Shown here: one piece after another, positions 1 to 10,379 of the stretch
How the letters are laid out: each line of letters opens with the position of its first letter
Position numbering within the stretch: position 1 is the stretch's first letter
NCBI RefSeq assembly: GCF_019218265.1
Contig: NZ_JAHUZE010000002.1
Span: 868,001-932,000, forward strand
DNA: 64,000 nucleotides
Reading direction: 5' to 3'
From: Maritimibacter dapengensis
GTDB lineage: Bacteria > Pseudomonadota > Alphaproteobacteria > Rhodobacterales > Rhodobacteraceae
Translations under genes and position numbers: made by a program
Notes under the pieces: generated by a model
Seen by the model: only the letters and a program-made list of their open reading frames with translations
Database searches by the model: none
What the model was told of the DNA's origin: nothing

Positions 1-29
1 TGGGACCGAACCACGCGATAGGAAGCGGT

Positions 30-1229
30 ATGAACGACACCCGTTATTCCGTTATTCGGCTGAAACCCAAAACCAACGCGCGCGCCATTCGTCATGGCGC
101 GCCGTGGGTCTATGACAATGAGCTTGTCACCGACCGGCGCACGAAGGCGATCGCGCCGGGGAGTGTCGCCGTTCTGGAAGACGCGGACCGGCAGCCGTTG
201 GGGCTTGTCGGGGTCAACCCGAAGTCCCGGATCATGGCGCGGATGCTGGATCGGGATGTGGATGCGGTCATCGGGCAGGACTGGTTGCGCGAGAAGATCG
301 CAGCGGCGTTGACCCATCGCGACCGACTTTTCCCCGATCCGTTCTATCGCCTGATACATGCCGAGGCTGATGGATTGCCCGGTGTCATCATCGACAGGTT
401 CGGAGATACCGCGGTGATCCAGCCCAATGCGGCCTGGGCGGATGTACTCTTGGGCGAAATGGTCGATGCGCTCGTCGCGGCGAGCGGTGTCACCACGGTG
501 ATCAAGAATGCGTCGGGGCGCGCGCGGGCGCTGGAAGGTCTGGACGAGGGTGTCGAGATACTTCGGGGTCAGGTCGAAGGGCTGATCCCGGTGCCGATGA
601 ACGGCGCGGTTTACATGGCCGATCTTCTGGGCGGGCAGAAGACGGGGCTGTTCTATGACCAACGCCCGAACCACGCCTTCGGAGCTACGCTTGCCAAAGG
701 TGCGCGGGTGCTCGACGTGTTTTCGCATGTGGGGGGCTTCTCGCTCGCCGCTCTGTCCGGAGGGGCGGAACGGGCGCTTGCGGTTGACGGGTCCGCGCCC
801 GCGCTAGCGCTTGCCGCGCAGGGGGCCGAGGCGATGGGCGTAGGCGAGCGGTTCGAGACGCGCCAGGGTGATGCGTTCGATGTTCTGGCGGCCATGGGCG
901 AGGAGGGGGCGACATTCGATGTCGTGATCTGCGATCCGCCTGCATTCGCGCCGAACAAGGGGGCGCTGGAAGCCGGGCTGCGGGCCTACGAGCGGGTCGC
1001 GAAACTTGCCGCGCCGCTGGTGGCGGAGGGCGGCTATCTTGGCCTGTGCTCCTGTTCTCATGCGGCTGATCTGGACAAGTTCCGTCGTGCCTCGACGCGA
1101 GGCATCGGGCGGGCTGGTCGGGCGAGTCACCTCATCCATACAGGCTTTGCGGGACCGGACCATCCGCAGCACCCGGCGCTGGCCGAAAGCGGGTATCTCA
1201 AGGCCTTGTTCTACAGGCTCATTCCGTGA
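30..1229 (+). CDS. Class I SAM-dependent rRNA (cytosine-C5) methyltransferase, RlmI-like
   Basis: The 399-aa protein fits the RlmI/COG1092 family, which methylates a cytosine of 23S rRNA. The first ~80 residues look like a PUA RNA-binding domain. The Rossmann methyltransferase core follows, with the SAM loop around VLDVFSHVGGFS, the DPPAF motif in ICDPPAFAPNKG, and a cysteine-bearing LCSCSH segment near the C-terminus that matches the catalytic region of the family. An AGGAAG ribosome-binding site sits seven bases before the ATG. The stop overlaps the GTG of the following PIN gene (GTGA), so the two are probably translated together. The exact target nucleotide cannot be read from sequence, so I leave the symbol open. 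Confidence 0.85.
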   Translation: MNDTRYSVIRLKPKTNARAIRHGAPWVYDNELVTDRRTKAIAPGSVAVLEDADRQPLGLVGVNPKSRIMARMLDRDVDAVIGQDWLREKIAAALTHRDRLFPDPFYRLIHAEADGLPGVIIDRFGDTAVIQPNAAWADVLLGEMVDALVAASGVTTVIKNASGRARALEGLDEGVEILRGQVEGLIPVPMNGAVYMADLLGGQKTGLFYDQRPNHAFGATLAKGARVLDVFSHVGGFSLAALSGGAERALAVDGSAPALALAAQGAEAMGVGERFETRQGDAFDVLAAMGEEGATFDVVICDPPAFAPNKGALEAGLRAYERVAKLAAPLVAEGGYLGLCSCSHAADLDKFRRASTRGIGRAGRASHLIHTGFAGPDHPQHPALAESGYLKALFYRLIP

Positions 1230-1780
1230 AAGTGCTGATCGACGCCTGCGTGCTTTATCCGACCGTCATGCGCGAGATGGTGATGGGGGCGGCGGGCGCG
1301 GGGCTGTTCACGCCGCTCTGGTCGCCGCGCATCCTCGAGGAATGGGCGCGGGCGGCGGCGAAGCTCGGACCCGGTCAGGAAGGGCTTGCGCGTGGTGAGA
1401 TTGCCGCGCTGGACGCGGCTTGGCCCGCCGCCAGCGTGCGGCCGCGTGATGGGGACCTGCGTCGCCTGCACCTTCCGGACGAGAACGACATTCACGTGCT
1501 GGCCGCTGCCATTGCCGGGTCGGCGGATGCGCTCATGACGTTGAACGTGAAGGATTTTCCACGGCAGGCCGTGGGCGAGGAAGGACTCGCTCTCGTGGTG
1601 CCGGATCTGTTTCTGAAGGCGCTCTACGACGAACATCCGGCGGCGATGCGCGACGTGGCCGAACGGGTGCGTGGCGAAGCGGAACGGCTGTCGGGCGAGG
1701 ATTGGGCGATACGAAAGCTGATGAAGAAGGCGCGGTTGCCGCGATTGGGCAAGGCGCTGGAAGCCAGCGGTCTGCGTTAG
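1226..1780 (+). CDS. Solo PIN-domain protein (RSP_2648-type)
   Basis: The 184-aa protein has the PIN nuclease fold pattern. It has an N-terminal LIDACVLYP strand with the first acidic residue, a middle DENDIHVLAAAI segment, and NVKDFP, which together would supply the acidic metal-binding pocket. It resembles the PIN family typical of Rhodobacteraceae. It starts with GTG inside the stop of the upstream methyltransferase gene. No antitoxin gene is adjacent on either side, so it does not look like a classical VapBC toxin. An RNA-processing role linked to its rRNA-methyltransferase partner is only inferred. Confidence 0.75.
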   Translation: MKVLIDACVLYPTVMREMVMGAAGAGLFTPLWSPRILEEWARAAAKLGPGQEGLARGEIAALDAAWPAASVRPRDGDLRRLHLPDENDIHVLAAAIAGSADALMTLNVKDFPRQAVGEEGLALVVPDLFLKALYDEHPAAMRDVAERVRGEAERLSGEDWAIRKLMKKARLPRLGKALEASGLR

Positions 1781-1784
1781 GGCG

Positions 1785-2468
1785 TCATTTCACCCATTTC
1801 GCCTCGTTCCTTTCGATCGCTGCGATACGTTCCTGCGTCTTCGGGTGCGACATGAGCCATGCAAGTTGACCGGAGCCGCGCGATTGAGTCAGGTCTTCGA
1901 GCTTGGTGAACAGCGTTTTCTGCGGGCCGACGCCGATGCCGGACTTGATCAGCAGCGCGGTGGCGTATTCGTCGGCTTCGTATTCGTCGGAGCGTGACAG
2001 GCGGGCCGCGAGCATCGAGGTAATGGCCCCGGCGATAAGGGGACCGATCCCGGGAATGAAGCGACCGATCACCATCATCAGCGCGGTGCGCAGCGCGTTC
2101 TGCCCGGAAAAGTCGATCATGCGGCGGCGGGCATGGCCGAGCGCCACATGGCCCAGTTCATGCGCGATGACCGACGCCATTTCCTCGGCCGTCACCTTGC
2201 CGTTGCGGTAGGCGTCGTAGAATCCGCGGGTGATGAAGATGCGCCCGTCGGGAGAGGCGAGGCCGTTCACCGGTTCGATCTCGTAGATATTCACCCTGAT
2301 CCTGTCCACATCGAGGGCCGTGGCCATCTTGTCGGTCAGGGCGCGCAGCCGGGCGTCTGCAAGCTCGGTCGATTTCTGGTCGAGTTCGTGGCGCAACCGC
2401 AAGGCAGAGAACCACCACATGATGAACCCGTAGAGCACCGCGATGAGGATGGGGGCGAATTTCAGCAT
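1785..2468 (-). CDS. M48-family membrane metalloprotease (HtpX/Ste24-like)
   Basis: The 227-aa protein begins with one hydrophobic segment (about residues 4-24), which is probably a membrane anchor. It carries the zinc-protease motif HELGH in SVIAHELGHVALGHA. The downstream EYEADEYA supplies the likely third zinc ligand, as in M48 peptidases. A second hydrophobic stretch (about 125-155) lies between them. M48 enzymes act on misfolded or membrane proteins. It is the last gene of a minus-strand run, 38 bases after the vWA gene, and converges with the PIN gene with a 4-base gap. Confidence 0.82.
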   Translation of the reverse strand: MLKFAPILIAVLYGFIMWWFSALRLRHELDQKSTELADARLRALTDKMATALDVDRIRVNIYEIEPVNGLASPDGRIFITRGFYDAYRNGKVTAEEMASVIAHELGHVALGHARRRMIDFSGQNALRTALMMVIGRFIPGIGPLIAGAITSMLAARLSRSDEYEADEYATALLIKSGIGVGPQKTLFTKLEDLTQSRGSGQLAWLMSHPKTQERIAAIERNEAKWVK

Positions 2469-2506
2469 ATGTCAGATATGGGGCTTTCGGCGCGGGCGGG
2501 AAGGGC

Positions 2507-3691
2507 CTAGCGCCCCAATTCGCGCATACCTCGGTCGATCCCTTCGAGTGTCATCGGGACCATGCGGCCCTCGAAGATCTCGGAGATCATCTGCACGGAT
2601 TGCGTATAGCGCCAGTGGGTTTCGGGCAGGGGATTGATCCAGAGATGGTCGGGCCATTGGTCGCGCGCGCGTTGGAGCCATGTAACGCCTGCTTCCTCGT
2701 TCCAATGCTCGTTCGCGCCGCCGGGCATGGCGATCTCGTATGGTGACATGGAGGCGTCGCCGACGAAGATGCATTTGTAGTCGGAGCCATAGGTGTGAAG
2801 CACGTCGTATGTCGGGGTTTGCTCGGCCCAGCGACGGCGGTTGTCGCGCCAGACACCTTCGTAAAGGCAATTGTGGAAGTAGTAGTATTCGAGGTGCTTG
2901 AATTCGGCGCGGGCGGCCGAAAACAGCTCTTCGACGACCTTGATATGCGGGTCCATCGAACCGCCGACGTCGAGGAACAGGAGCACTTTCACGGCGTTGC
3001 GCCGTTCCGGTCGGGTCTGCACGTCAAGATAGCCGTGTTCCGCAGTGGCCTTGATCGTGCCGTCGAGGTCGAGCTCGTCATGCGCGCCGTCGCTGGCCCA
3101 GTTGCGCAGGCGCTTCAGCGCGACCTTGATGTTGCGGGTGCCGAGCTCGACGTCGCCGTCGAGGTTCTTGAATTCGCGTTTGTCCCAGACCTTCACCGCG
3201 CGCTGGTGGCGGGATTTGTCCTGACCGATGCGCACGCCTTCGGGGTTGTAGCCATAGGCGCCGAAGGGCGACGTTCCTGCGGTGCCGATCCATTTCGATC
3301 CGCCTTCGTGCCGTTCGCCCTGTTCTTCGAGCCGCTTCTTCAGCGTTTCCATGAGCTTCTCGAAGCCGCCCAGCGCCTCGATCTCGGCACGTTCCTCATC
3401 GGTGAGGTGCTTCTCGGCCATCTTCTCGAGCCAGTCGCCGGGGATGTTCACGGCTTCCAGCACCTGGTCCAGACTGATCGCCTCCAACCCTTCGAAGGTC
3501 TGGGCGAAGGCGCGGTCGAACTTGTCGAGATTGCGCTCGTCCTTGACCATCGTGGTGCGGGCGAGGAGGTAGAACGCTTCGATGTCGTAGAGCGCGAGAT
3601 CAGCCTTCATCGCGTCGAGAAAGGTCAGGTATTCGCGCAGCGACACCGGCACGCGGTTTTCGCGCAGCGTTTCGAAAAAGGGTATGAACAT
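2507..3691 (-). CDS. vWA-domain protein, CoxE-like
   Basis: The 394-aa protein has an N-terminal helical region (residues 1-200) and a C-terminal von Willebrand A domain. The metal-ion-dependent adhesion site reads LFLDVGGSMDPH, where the usual DxSxS is DxGxS, as in CoxE-type proteins. Such proteins usually partner a MoxR AAA+ ATPase in metal insertion or complex maturation. Here a MoxR gene lies 2.4 kb upstream on the same strand at 6093-6947, with three small genes between. The start MFIPFFETLREN is the natural N-terminus, although the ribosome-binding site is weak. Confidence 0.85.
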   Translation of the reverse strand: MFIPFFETLRENRVPVSLREYLTFLDAMKADLALYDIEAFYLLARTTMVKDERNLDKFDRAFAQTFEGLEAISLDQVLEAVNIPGDWLEKMAEKHLTDEERAEIEALGGFEKLMETLKKRLEEQGERHEGGSKWIGTAGTSPFGAYGYNPEGVRIGQDKSRHQRAVKVWDKREFKNLDGDVELGTRNIKVALKRLRNWASDGAHDELDLDGTIKATAEHGYLDVQTRPERRNAVKVLLFLDVGGSMDPHIKVVEELFSAARAEFKHLEYYYFHNCLYEGVWRDNRRRWAEQTPTYDVLHTYGSDYKCIFVGDASMSPYEIAMPGGANEHWNEEAGVTWLQRARDQWPDHLWINPLPETHWRYTQSVQMISEIFEGRMVPMTLEGIDRGMRELGR

Positions 3692-3711
3692 CGGGAACGG
3701 GGCCTCTCAAC

Positions 3712-3870
3712 CTACCTGCTGAGAAACACCGTAACAAACAAACCGACGATGGCGAAAGCCATGCCGTAACCCGCCGCGTATTGCGCGATGTCGAGCCGTT
3801 GGCCGCCGCGCCGTTTGGCGGTGATGCCGCCAATCACGGCACCGACAAGGGCGAAAGCGAGGATGATCAT
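3712..3870 (-). CDS. 52-aa predicted inner-membrane protein
   Basis: I trim this open frame to the internal ATG at 3870, giving a 52-aa protein with two hydrophobic helices (about residues 2-15 and 33-50) joined by a basic KRRGGQR turn. The upstream part of the frame overlaps the DUF2927 gene and does not look like protein. The gene sits 20 bases before the vWA gene in the same direction. Short proteins like this in related bacteria have been labelled acyltransferase by error propagation. I assign no function. Confidence 0.6.
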   Translation of the reverse strand: MIILAFALVGAVIGGITAKRRGGQRLDIAQYAAGYGMAFAIVGLFVTVFLSR

Positions 3871-3910
3871 GGGCGCTCCCGGGGCCGTGCGGCGCACCGG
3901 GTCGCCCCGA

Positions 3911-5320
3911 TCAGCCGCGATTGTTGGGCGAGATCGCCGCGATTTCCAGAAGACGCGCACCGACCTCGATGTCAGACCCGAAGCCATACCGTGCCCATCC
4001 GAGACTGTCGAGCCGGACCAGCTGCGCCTCTACGTCGCGGCCTTGCAGATCCATCGCTTCGGCCTTGATCATCAGGAGCGTCGCGAGGAGCGCGGCGTTC
4101 TGGGCGGCCTGCACGGGCGGCAGGTGTTCGTCGACGATCCGAAGCGCCGTGTTCGCATTGCCGAGCGAGAGCGCGTGGGCCGCGAGTTGGACACCCATGT
4201 GCGCGGCTTGAAGCTCGTTGCCGGGGAGGCCCTGGTAGATCGCTTCCGCCTCGCGGAACGAAGCCAGCGCGATGTCGGAGTTCACGCCGAGGCTGAGACG
4301 GCCCAGCGCGAAGAGCGAGAAGGCGAGACGGGTGTCGCGCCAGTCCATGGCACGGGCGATATCGACCGCGTGACGCGCGGCGGCGCGACGTTGGCCGGTC
4401 GTGGCGTTGCCGCCAAGTGCCATCTCGATAGCTTCTTTCCAAGCGTGGGGTGTGGGTGAGGCGGGGGCAGGTGCACCACTGCCGCCCGCCGGATTGAGGC
4501 GAGCCAGAAGCCTGGGGAGCTTGGCGGCCACCTCGGAACGGGTCATGCCGGATTTGAGCTCCGGCGCGTAATAGGCGCGCAGGATCAGCATGTCGAAACC
4601 GGTGAGAACGGTATGAAAGTTGTCGTCATTGAAGACGCTGTCGGACAGCCGGTAGAGGTCGTTTACCGGGCCGAGTGCCTGTGCGATTTCTTCGTGCAGG
4701 CAATCACGCATTTCCTGCGGAGCCACGTCGCCGGGCATGAAGACGGCCATGCGTGTGCGCTGGGTCAGCTTGGTCCAGTCGGTCTGAGGCGAACGGCGGG
4801 CGGCCTTGTATTCCGACCAGCTCGACACGTTCGGCGCGACGAAGCACGCGGCACCGGGAACGAGCCGTTGCAGGGCGTTCCGGGAGATGACCTCGAGCGT
4901 GATGGAGGCATTGGAGGAGGAAGAGGCGACACGGGTGATGTCGATGCCGGCCTCGGTGTTCAGGCGCGCGACGAGTTGTGTCAGGTCGTTGTCGAGGATG
5001 GCGGGTGCCCGGCCTGTGAGCCGAAGCGTGATCGGGCCTTCGAAACGTGACAGGACGGGCAGGGTGCGGCCGCTTTCGAGCTCGAAGGAAAGATCGAGGA
5101 AATCCGCCGCGATCTGGCTGTTCGGGCGCGCGGGTGCCGAGATGCGGCCAGAGGTGAACGCTTTCATCGGGGGAAGCTCGGACGGCAGGGTCATTTGCCG
5201 CGCCGTGACTTCGCGCACCGCCGCGAAATCGTCCACGCGGGTGCTGTTCGGCCCCTGCGCACAGGAGGCGAGTGCGAATGCCGCCGCCATCATCGTGCCC
5301 GCTGCGAAATTGCCCGTCAT
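3911..5320 (-). CDS. DUF2927 domain lipoprotein with helical-repeat C-terminus
   Basis: The 469-aa protein starts with a lipoprotein signal peptide (hydrophobic core then ALASC, with cysteine near residue 20). The middle part contains the DUF2927 signature region: a DCLHEEIAQALG helix followed by ND and FNDDNF, about residues 195-225. This looks like a degenerate zinc-protease-type helix. The C-terminal third (about 300-460) is alanine-rich and helical and may form TPR-like repeats. Its start lies 3 bases after the GNAT stop, so the two are probably one transcript. The molecular role is unknown. Confidence 0.75.
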   Translation of the reverse strand: MTGNFAAGTMMAAAFALASCAQGPNSTRVDDFAAVREVTARQMTLPSELPPMKAFTSGRISAPARPNSQIAADFLDLSFELESGRTLPVLSRFEGPITLRLTGRAPAILDNDLTQLVARLNTEAGIDITRVASSSSNASITLEVISRNALQRLVPGAACFVAPNVSSWSEYKAARRSPQTDWTKLTQRTRMAVFMPGDVAPQEMRDCLHEEIAQALGPVNDLYRLSDSVFNDDNFHTVLTGFDMLILRAYYAPELKSGMTRSEVAAKLPRLLARLNPAGGSGAPAPASPTPHAWKEAIEMALGGNATTGQRRAAARHAVDIARAMDWRDTRLAFSLFALGRLSLGVNSDIALASFREAEAIYQGLPGNELQAAHMGVQLAAHALSLGNANTALRIVDEHLPPVQAAQNAALLATLLMIKAEAMDLQGRDVEAQLVRLDSLGWARYGFGSDIEVGARLLEIAAISPNNRG

Positions 5321-5323
5321 CCT

Positions 5324-5776
5324 CTACCCCCGTTGGTACTTGATGAACGGCGTCAAAGTTCCGATCCGGTCATAGAGCTTGCGGGCTGTCGTGTTGAACT
5401 CCTGCGTCAGCCAATAGACGGTGGGCGCCTTTGCGGTGTCCGCGGCGGCATAGACCGCCTCGATCAACGCACGGCCCACGCCCGTGCCCCGAGCATCGGG
5501 GTCGGCATAGAGGTCTTGCAGGTAACACACGTCTTCGACGCGCCAGTTGTGGCGGTGGAAGATGAAATGGACGAGTCCCACAGGACGACCGGCGCACTCC
5601 GCGATCAGACAATGCTGCGGTTCTTCATCGGACAGAAGCCGGTCGAAGGTGGTCAGGTACACCTCCTCGGGCAATTCCGTCTCGTAGAAGCGCAGATAGT
5701 CCGACCAGAGGCGCCGCCACTGGGGCTCGTCAGCTCGCGTCAACGAACGGACGGAGATGTTCGTATCGTCTCCCAA
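5324..5776 (-). CDS. GNAT-family N-acetyltransferase
   Basis: The protein is about 150 aa with a GNAT fold. It has an N-terminal ISVRSLTRADEPQW strand-helix, a VCYLQDLYADPDARGTGVGRAL segment carrying the acetyl-CoA R-x-x-G-x-G loop, and a C-terminal YDRIGTLTPFIKY end. The substrate is unknown. The open frame extends to 6031, but the upstream part lacks protein character. I choose the TTG at 5776, which has an AAGGA-like site about nine bases before it; no suitable ATG exists in frame. The start is therefore less certain than the gene. Confidence 0.72.
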   Translation of the reverse strand: MGDDTNISVRSLTRADEPQWRRLWSDYLRFYETELPEEVYLTTFDRLLSDEEPQHCLIAECAGRPVGLVHFIFHRHNWRVEDVCYLQDLYADPDARGTGVGRALIEAVYAAADTAKAPTVYWLTQEFNTTARKLYDRIGTLTPFIKYQRG

Positions 5777-6092
5777 AACAATACGTCCTTCACCGTTCTG
5801 ATGCCCCCCCAGGCCTTCAGGCCCTAACAGGGTTAAGGGGTGCGGCGCAGATTCCCCAAGCGAAAAGTGGCGCAATTGGGGCGAAAAAAGGTTTGTTCCG
5901 TGATGAGAAACAATGAGCCCGCAACATCTAGCGCCGCCCCGACGCGTCGCCACAAGCGAACGCCGGGAAATGCGGCGAGATTGTGACGACGTGTCAGAGG
6001 CCCTGCGATGTGTTGCGCGAATCGAAACCATGATGATTGAGCGTCATCATTGTTTCCGTCAAATTTGCGGCACCGCCGTGGTTTTCGCCGGG
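5777..6092. other. Intergenic region between moxR and the GNAT gene
   Basis: No credible gene is seen in these 316 bases, although a minus-strand open frame continues through much of them. There is a 7-bp inverted repeat ATGATGA/TCATCAT at 6030-6050 with no long T-run, so at best a weak terminator for moxR. An A-rich patch (about 5884-5892) and a T-rich patch lie nearer the GNAT gene and may hold its promoter. Confidence 0.4.
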
Positions 6093-6947
6093 TCAGCGAC
6101 GCGGCGCGTTGCTCTCCCGCCGGGCAAGGAACGCGAGGCGTTCGAACAGGTGCACGTCCTGTTCGTTCTTGAGAAGCGCCCCGTGAAGTTTCGGGAGCGC
6201 AGAGGCCCCGTCGCGCTTCAGATCTTCGGCATCCATGTCTTCGGCCAGAAGGAGCTTGAGCCAGTCGAGGACTTCGGAGGTCGAAGGTTTCTTCTTCAGT
6301 CCGGCCTGTTCGCGGATTTCGTAAAATTGCGTGAGGGCCGTGGTCAGCAGTTGTTCCTTGATGCCGGGATGATGGACATCGACGATCCGCTTCATCGTCT
6401 CCATGTCAGGAAACTTGATGTAGTGAAAAAAGCACCGGCGCAGGAAGGCGTCGGGCAGTTCCTTTTCGTTATTCGACGTGATGATGACGACAGGGCGATG
6501 GCGGGCCGCCACCGTCTCGCCGGTTTCGTAGACATGGAATTCCATCTTGTCGAGTTCCTGAAGCAGATCGTTCGGAAACTCGATGTCGGCCTTGTCGATT
6601 TCGTCGATCAGCAACACCACTTTTTCGTCGGCTTCGAATGCCTGCCAGAGTTTGCCCTTCTTGATGTAGTTGGCAACGTCATGGACCCGCTCTTCGCCGA
6701 GTTGGGAATCGCGCAGTCGGCTGACCGCGTCGTATTCATAAAGGCCCTGCTGGGCGCGTGTGGTGGATTTGATGTTCCATTCGATCATCGGCAGGCCGAG
6801 CGCATTCGCGACCTGACGGGCGAGTTCGGTCTTGCCGGTTCCCGGTTCGCCTTTCACCAGGAGCGGGCGCTCGAGCGTCACCGCGGCGTTGACCGCGATC
6901 GAGAGGTCGTCCGTCGCAATATATTCTTTTGTCGACGTAAATTTCAT
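6093..6947 (-). CDS. MoxR-family AAA+ ATPase (CoxD-like)
   Basis: The 284-aa ATPase has a Walker A GEPGTGKTEL near residue 37, a Walker B VVLLIDEIDKAD near 110, and a sensor 1 region VIITSNNEKELPDAF. These define the MoxR branch. MoxR proteins act as chaperone-like ATPases with vWA partners in cofactor insertion. The likely partner here is the CoxE-like protein at 2507-3691, and no carbon-monoxide-dehydrogenase genes are present. It is divergent from dksA across about 200 bases. Confidence 0.88.
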   Translation of the reverse strand: MKFTSTKEYIATDDLSIAVNAAVTLERPLLVKGEPGTGKTELARQVANALGLPMIEWNIKSTTRAQQGLYEYDAVSRLRDSQLGEERVHDVANYIKKGKLWQAFEADEKVVLLIDEIDKADIEFPNDLLQELDKMEFHVYETGETVAARHRPVVIITSNNEKELPDAFLRRCFFHYIKFPDMETMKRIVDVHHPGIKEQLLTTALTQFYEIREQAGLKKKPSTSEVLDWLKLLLAEDMDAEDLKRDGASALPKLHGALLKNEQDVHLFERLAFLARRESNAPRR

Positions 6948-7153
6948 GCCGCGAACCCTTTGATGTTTGATGACTAACCGCTATACGCAGCGCAACTGTC
7001 GTGCAAAAGCATAAATTGGGCCGCCGGGTCCCACAACCCGCGCTTTGTGTAGTGACAACATACCGACGCTACGGTAAATGACCGCGAGGAGTGTACCGCA
7101 TGGTCAAAGACAACATCTACAACGGCGCCTCCGATGTTTTAGAGGAGAGTGGA

Positions 7154-7576
7154 ATGAAGGCTGAAACCTTCCTGCCAGAGGATTATAGCCCGGCTGAAGA
7201 CGAACCTTTCATGAATGATCGCCAGGTGGAGTATTTCCGCCGCAAGCTACTCAACTGGAAAGCCGAACTGCTCGACGAGAGCAAGCACACGATCGAGGGC
7301 CTGCAGGACTCGACCCGGAATATTCCCGACATCGCAGATCGCGCGTCCGAAGAGACGGACAGGGCGTTGGAATTGCGCACACGGGACCGCCAGCGAAAAC
7401 TGGTCGCAAAGATCGACAGTGCGCTGCGCCGCATCGACGAGGGCGAATACGGCTATTGCGAGGAAACGGGCGAGCCGATTTCGCTCAAGCGTCTCGACGC
7501 GCGGCCGATCGCGACCCTGAGCCTGGAGGCGCAAGAGCGGCACGAACGGCGCGAGAAAGTGCATCGCGACACCTGA
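7154..7576 (+). CDS. dksA: RNA polymerase-binding transcription factor DksA (one-cysteine type)
   Basis: The 140-aa protein matches DksA along its length. The coiled-coil tip residues D59, D62 and A64 (PDIADRA) that contact RNA polymerase are intact. The zinc-finger positions are C102, T105, S123 and A126, so only one of the four cysteines of E. coli DksA remains. This fits the cysteine-poor DksA described for Rhodobacter. I choose the ATG at 7154, preceded by AGGAGAG, because homologues start MKAE. An in-frame ATG at 7100 with its own AGGAG could give an 18-residue N-terminal extension. DksA with ppGpp controls stringent-response promoters. Confidence 0.9.
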   Translation: MKAETFLPEDYSPAEDEPFMNDRQVEYFRRKLLNWKAELLDESKHTIEGLQDSTRNIPDIADRASEETDRALELRTRDRQRKLVAKIDSALRRIDEGEYGYCEETGEPISLKRLDARPIATLSLEAQERHERREKVHRDT

Positions 7577-7585
7577 TCGCAGCAG

Positions 7586-7621
7586 ACGGCACCAGGCAAC
7601 CGCTTCGGTGCCGTTTTTCTT
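7586..7621 (+). terminator. Rho-independent terminator after dksA
   Basis: An 8-bp perfect stem, ACGGCACC at 7586-7593 pairing with GGTGCCGT at 7607-7614, is followed directly by a T-rich tract. It lies 10 bases after the dksA stop and 15 bases before the monooxygenase start, so dksA is probably monocistronic. Confidence 0.85.
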
Positions 7622-7635
7622 TCAAGGATACGGAC

Positions 7636-8805
7636 ATGCTGATCGGTCAGGAGATCACGGTTCTGGGGGCCGGTATAGGGGGTCTCGCGGCGTCCATTGC
7701 GCTTGCCATGCGCGGCGCGCGGGTCACGGTTCTCGAACAGGCCCCAAGTGTGCGTGAGGTCGGTGCCGGGATACAGATCAGCCCGAATGGCCTCGTGGTG
7801 CTCGATGCGCTGGGGGTCGGGGATCGGATGCGCGACGTTTGCCCCAGGTCACATGCGGTCACGCTCCATGACGGGCTGACGGGAGAGCGCGTGATCCGGC
7901 TCGATCTGGCCGGGCAGCGACCGGAACAGGAATTCCTGCTGGTGCATCGGGCCGATATCATCGCGATCCTGCTCGAACGGGCCGAAGAGGTCGGCGTTTC
8001 GGTCGAGACGACGCGGCGGGTCACGCATGTCGGGATCGGCGACAGGGTTACACTCGAAATCGAGGGTGAAGGCCCGCGCGACGCGCCGTTCGTGGTTGGC
8101 GCGGATGGACTGCATTCGGTCATGCGAGAGGTCTTGAACGGGGTGCGCGAGCCGTCGTTCACCGGGCAGGTCGCATGGCGCGCGATCGTACCTGCCACGG
8201 GCGACGAGCCGCAGGAGGCCCGCGTCTTCATGGGACCGGGGCGCCATTTCGTGACCTATCCTCTGCGCGACCGGAGCATCGTCAACATCGTCGCCGTCGA
8301 AGAACGCGCCACTTGGGCCGCTGAGGGGTGGCACCACGAAGACGACCCGGAGAACCTCCGGCGGGCGTTCTCACGGTTCGGGGACTTGCCGCGTCACATC
8401 CTCGACCGTGTCGATACGGTCAACCTGTGGGGGCTCTTCCGTCATCCGGTGGCCAACCAATGGCACAAGGGCGGCGCGGTGATCCTGGGCGATGCCGCGC
8501 ACCCGACGCTTCCGTTCATGGCGCAGGGTGCCGTACTTGCGCTCGAGGATGCCTGGGTGCTGGCCGATTGTCTTGCGGTCGCGGGGCTGGACGAGGGTCC
8601 GGCATTGTATCAGGCGCGGCGGCGGACGCGGGCCTCCCGGGTGATCGAAGCCGCAAACGCGAATGCGCGGAACTATCATTATGCGAACCCGCTTCTGCGT
8701 TTCGCGGGCCATACCGCGCTCCGGTTCGCGGATCGGTTCGCGCCGCAAACCATCCTGTCGCGCTACGACTGGATCTACGACCACGACGTGACGCAGGCGG
8801 CGTGA
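7636..8805 (+). CDS. FAD-dependent aromatic-ring monooxygenase (salicylate hydroxylase-like)
   Basis: The 389-aa flavoprotein has the dinucleotide motif GAGIGGLAAS at residues ~10-20, the middle VGADGLHS (DG) motif, and the late GDAAHPTLPFMAQGA FAD motif. These are the three marks of class A NAD(P)H-dependent hydroxylases such as salicylate or 3-hydroxybenzoate hydroxylase. The start at 7636 has AAGGA seven bases upstream; the longer frame back into dksA is discarded. No aromatic-degradation genes are adjacent, so the substrate stays open. Confidence 0.82.
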   Translation: MLIGQEITVLGAGIGGLAASIALAMRGARVTVLEQAPSVREVGAGIQISPNGLVVLDALGVGDRMRDVCPRSHAVTLHDGLTGERVIRLDLAGQRPEQEFLLVHRADIIAILLERAEEVGVSVETTRRVTHVGIGDRVTLEIEGEGPRDAPFVVGADGLHSVMREVLNGVREPSFTGQVAWRAIVPATGDEPQEARVFMGPGRHFVTYPLRDRSIVNIVAVEERATWAAEGWHHEDDPENLRRAFSRFGDLPRHILDRVDTVNLWGLFRHPVANQWHKGGAVILGDAAHPTLPFMAQGAVLALEDAWVLADCLAVAGLDEGPALYQARRRTRASRVIEAANANARNYHYANPLLRFAGHTALRFADRFAPQTILSRYDWIYDHDVTQAA

Positions 8806-8888
8806 GAGGCGCAATGCCGATCAGGGGTGCGGGACGGGCCATATTTCTCGCCATACCCCCTTTCCATTCCGGCGCCTCCGTGAAATAG

Positions 8889-10378
<1,490 letters not shown>

Positions 10379-10379
<1 letters not shown>

